DNA of 64,000 nucleotides, taken from contig JBBATK010000010.1 in the NCBI GenBank assembly GCA_040398805.1, positions 29,664 through 93,663 on the forward strand, in the 5' to 3' direction. Shown piece by piece: positions 63,996-64,000 of the stretch. The DNA comes from JBBATK01 sp040398805 (GTDB taxonomy: Bacteria > Bacteroidota > Ignavibacteria > Kapaibacteriales > NICIL-2). A program made the translations under genes and the position numbers. The notes beneath the pieces are model-generated. The model saw only the letters and a list, made by a program, of their open reading frames with translations. It was not told where the DNA came from and did no database searches. Each line of letters begins with the position of its first letter. Within the stretch, counting starts at the first letter, position 1.

Positions 63996-64000
63996 GATAC

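Noticed and set aside
1..64000. CRISPR arrays, tRNA/rRNA genes, insertion sequences and restriction or other defence genes
   Set aside because: Looked for repeated spaced units, T-loop consensus strings in the intergenic regions, transposase motifs and defence-protein signatures; none found.

Overview
The window (64 kb, GC-rich, with one 100-N scaffold gap at 62824-62923) looks like a metagenome-assembled contig from the Bacteroidota/Chlorobiota side of the tree, most like Kapabacteria/Ignavibacteria-type bacteria. The evidence is four very large exported proteins ending in type IX secretion (T9SS) sorting domains, a PorD/DUF4835 protein, Kdo transferase (Gram-negative LPS), DUF5683 and HHH outer-membrane proteins, many starts without a clear Shine-Dalgarno sequence, and promoters of the TTG-N19/20-TAnnTTTG kind. 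The genus assignment is inference. No CRISPR array, tRNA, rRNA, transposase, phage gene or recognisable defence system was seen.

Layout. 1-14 kb: an Rrf2 regulator, mfd, an OmpA/PD40 protein, a minus-strand operon (DUF4197, FtsB-like, RidA, DUF5683), a CPBP protease, a phosphodiester glycosidase, a small membrane protein, an enoyl-CoA hydratase coupled to waaA, and lgt. 14-31 kb: a surface-protein region with three giant T9SS substrates (IgGFc-binding-like, five-Ig, lamin-tail/anchor-D) and, between the first two, four small exported proteins of unknown function, one a thioredoxin fold without its CXXC. 31-34 kb: an OmpR-type two-component system, divergent from the next operon. 34-44 kb: the classic translation/RNA operon rimP-nusA-infB-rbfA-truB-ribF-rpsO-pnp, ending in a strong terminator. 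44-48.4 kb: a visibly AT-richer stretch with a Cys-rich exported protein and an Asp-box T9SS protein. 48.4-57 kb: a long minus-strand run (nucleotide-sugar dehydrogenase, rfbB, methyltransferase, proline dehydrogenase, tmk, rsmI, tadA, NUDIX, beta-CASP nuclease). 57-64 kb: PorD-like protein divergent from a beta-barrel/HHH pair, a two-lipoyl-domain 2-oxoacid dehydrogenase E2 broken by the scaffold gap, and an SRPBCC protein.

How the parts connect. The surface proteins are probably exported by Sec and then by T9SS, of which the PorD-like protein is a candidate component. waaA and the two sugar-nucleotide genes supply LPS or polysaccharide, to which T9SS substrates are commonly attached. The most unusual material is the small exported-protein cluster at 18.9-22.1 kb, the leader of rimP (promoter, terminator hairpin, overlapping short ORF and TTG start), a TTAACA direct repeat upstream of the histidine kinase, a pair of DnaA-box-like 9-mers around an AT-rich block near 22.2 kb, and the low-GC island at 44-48 kb.
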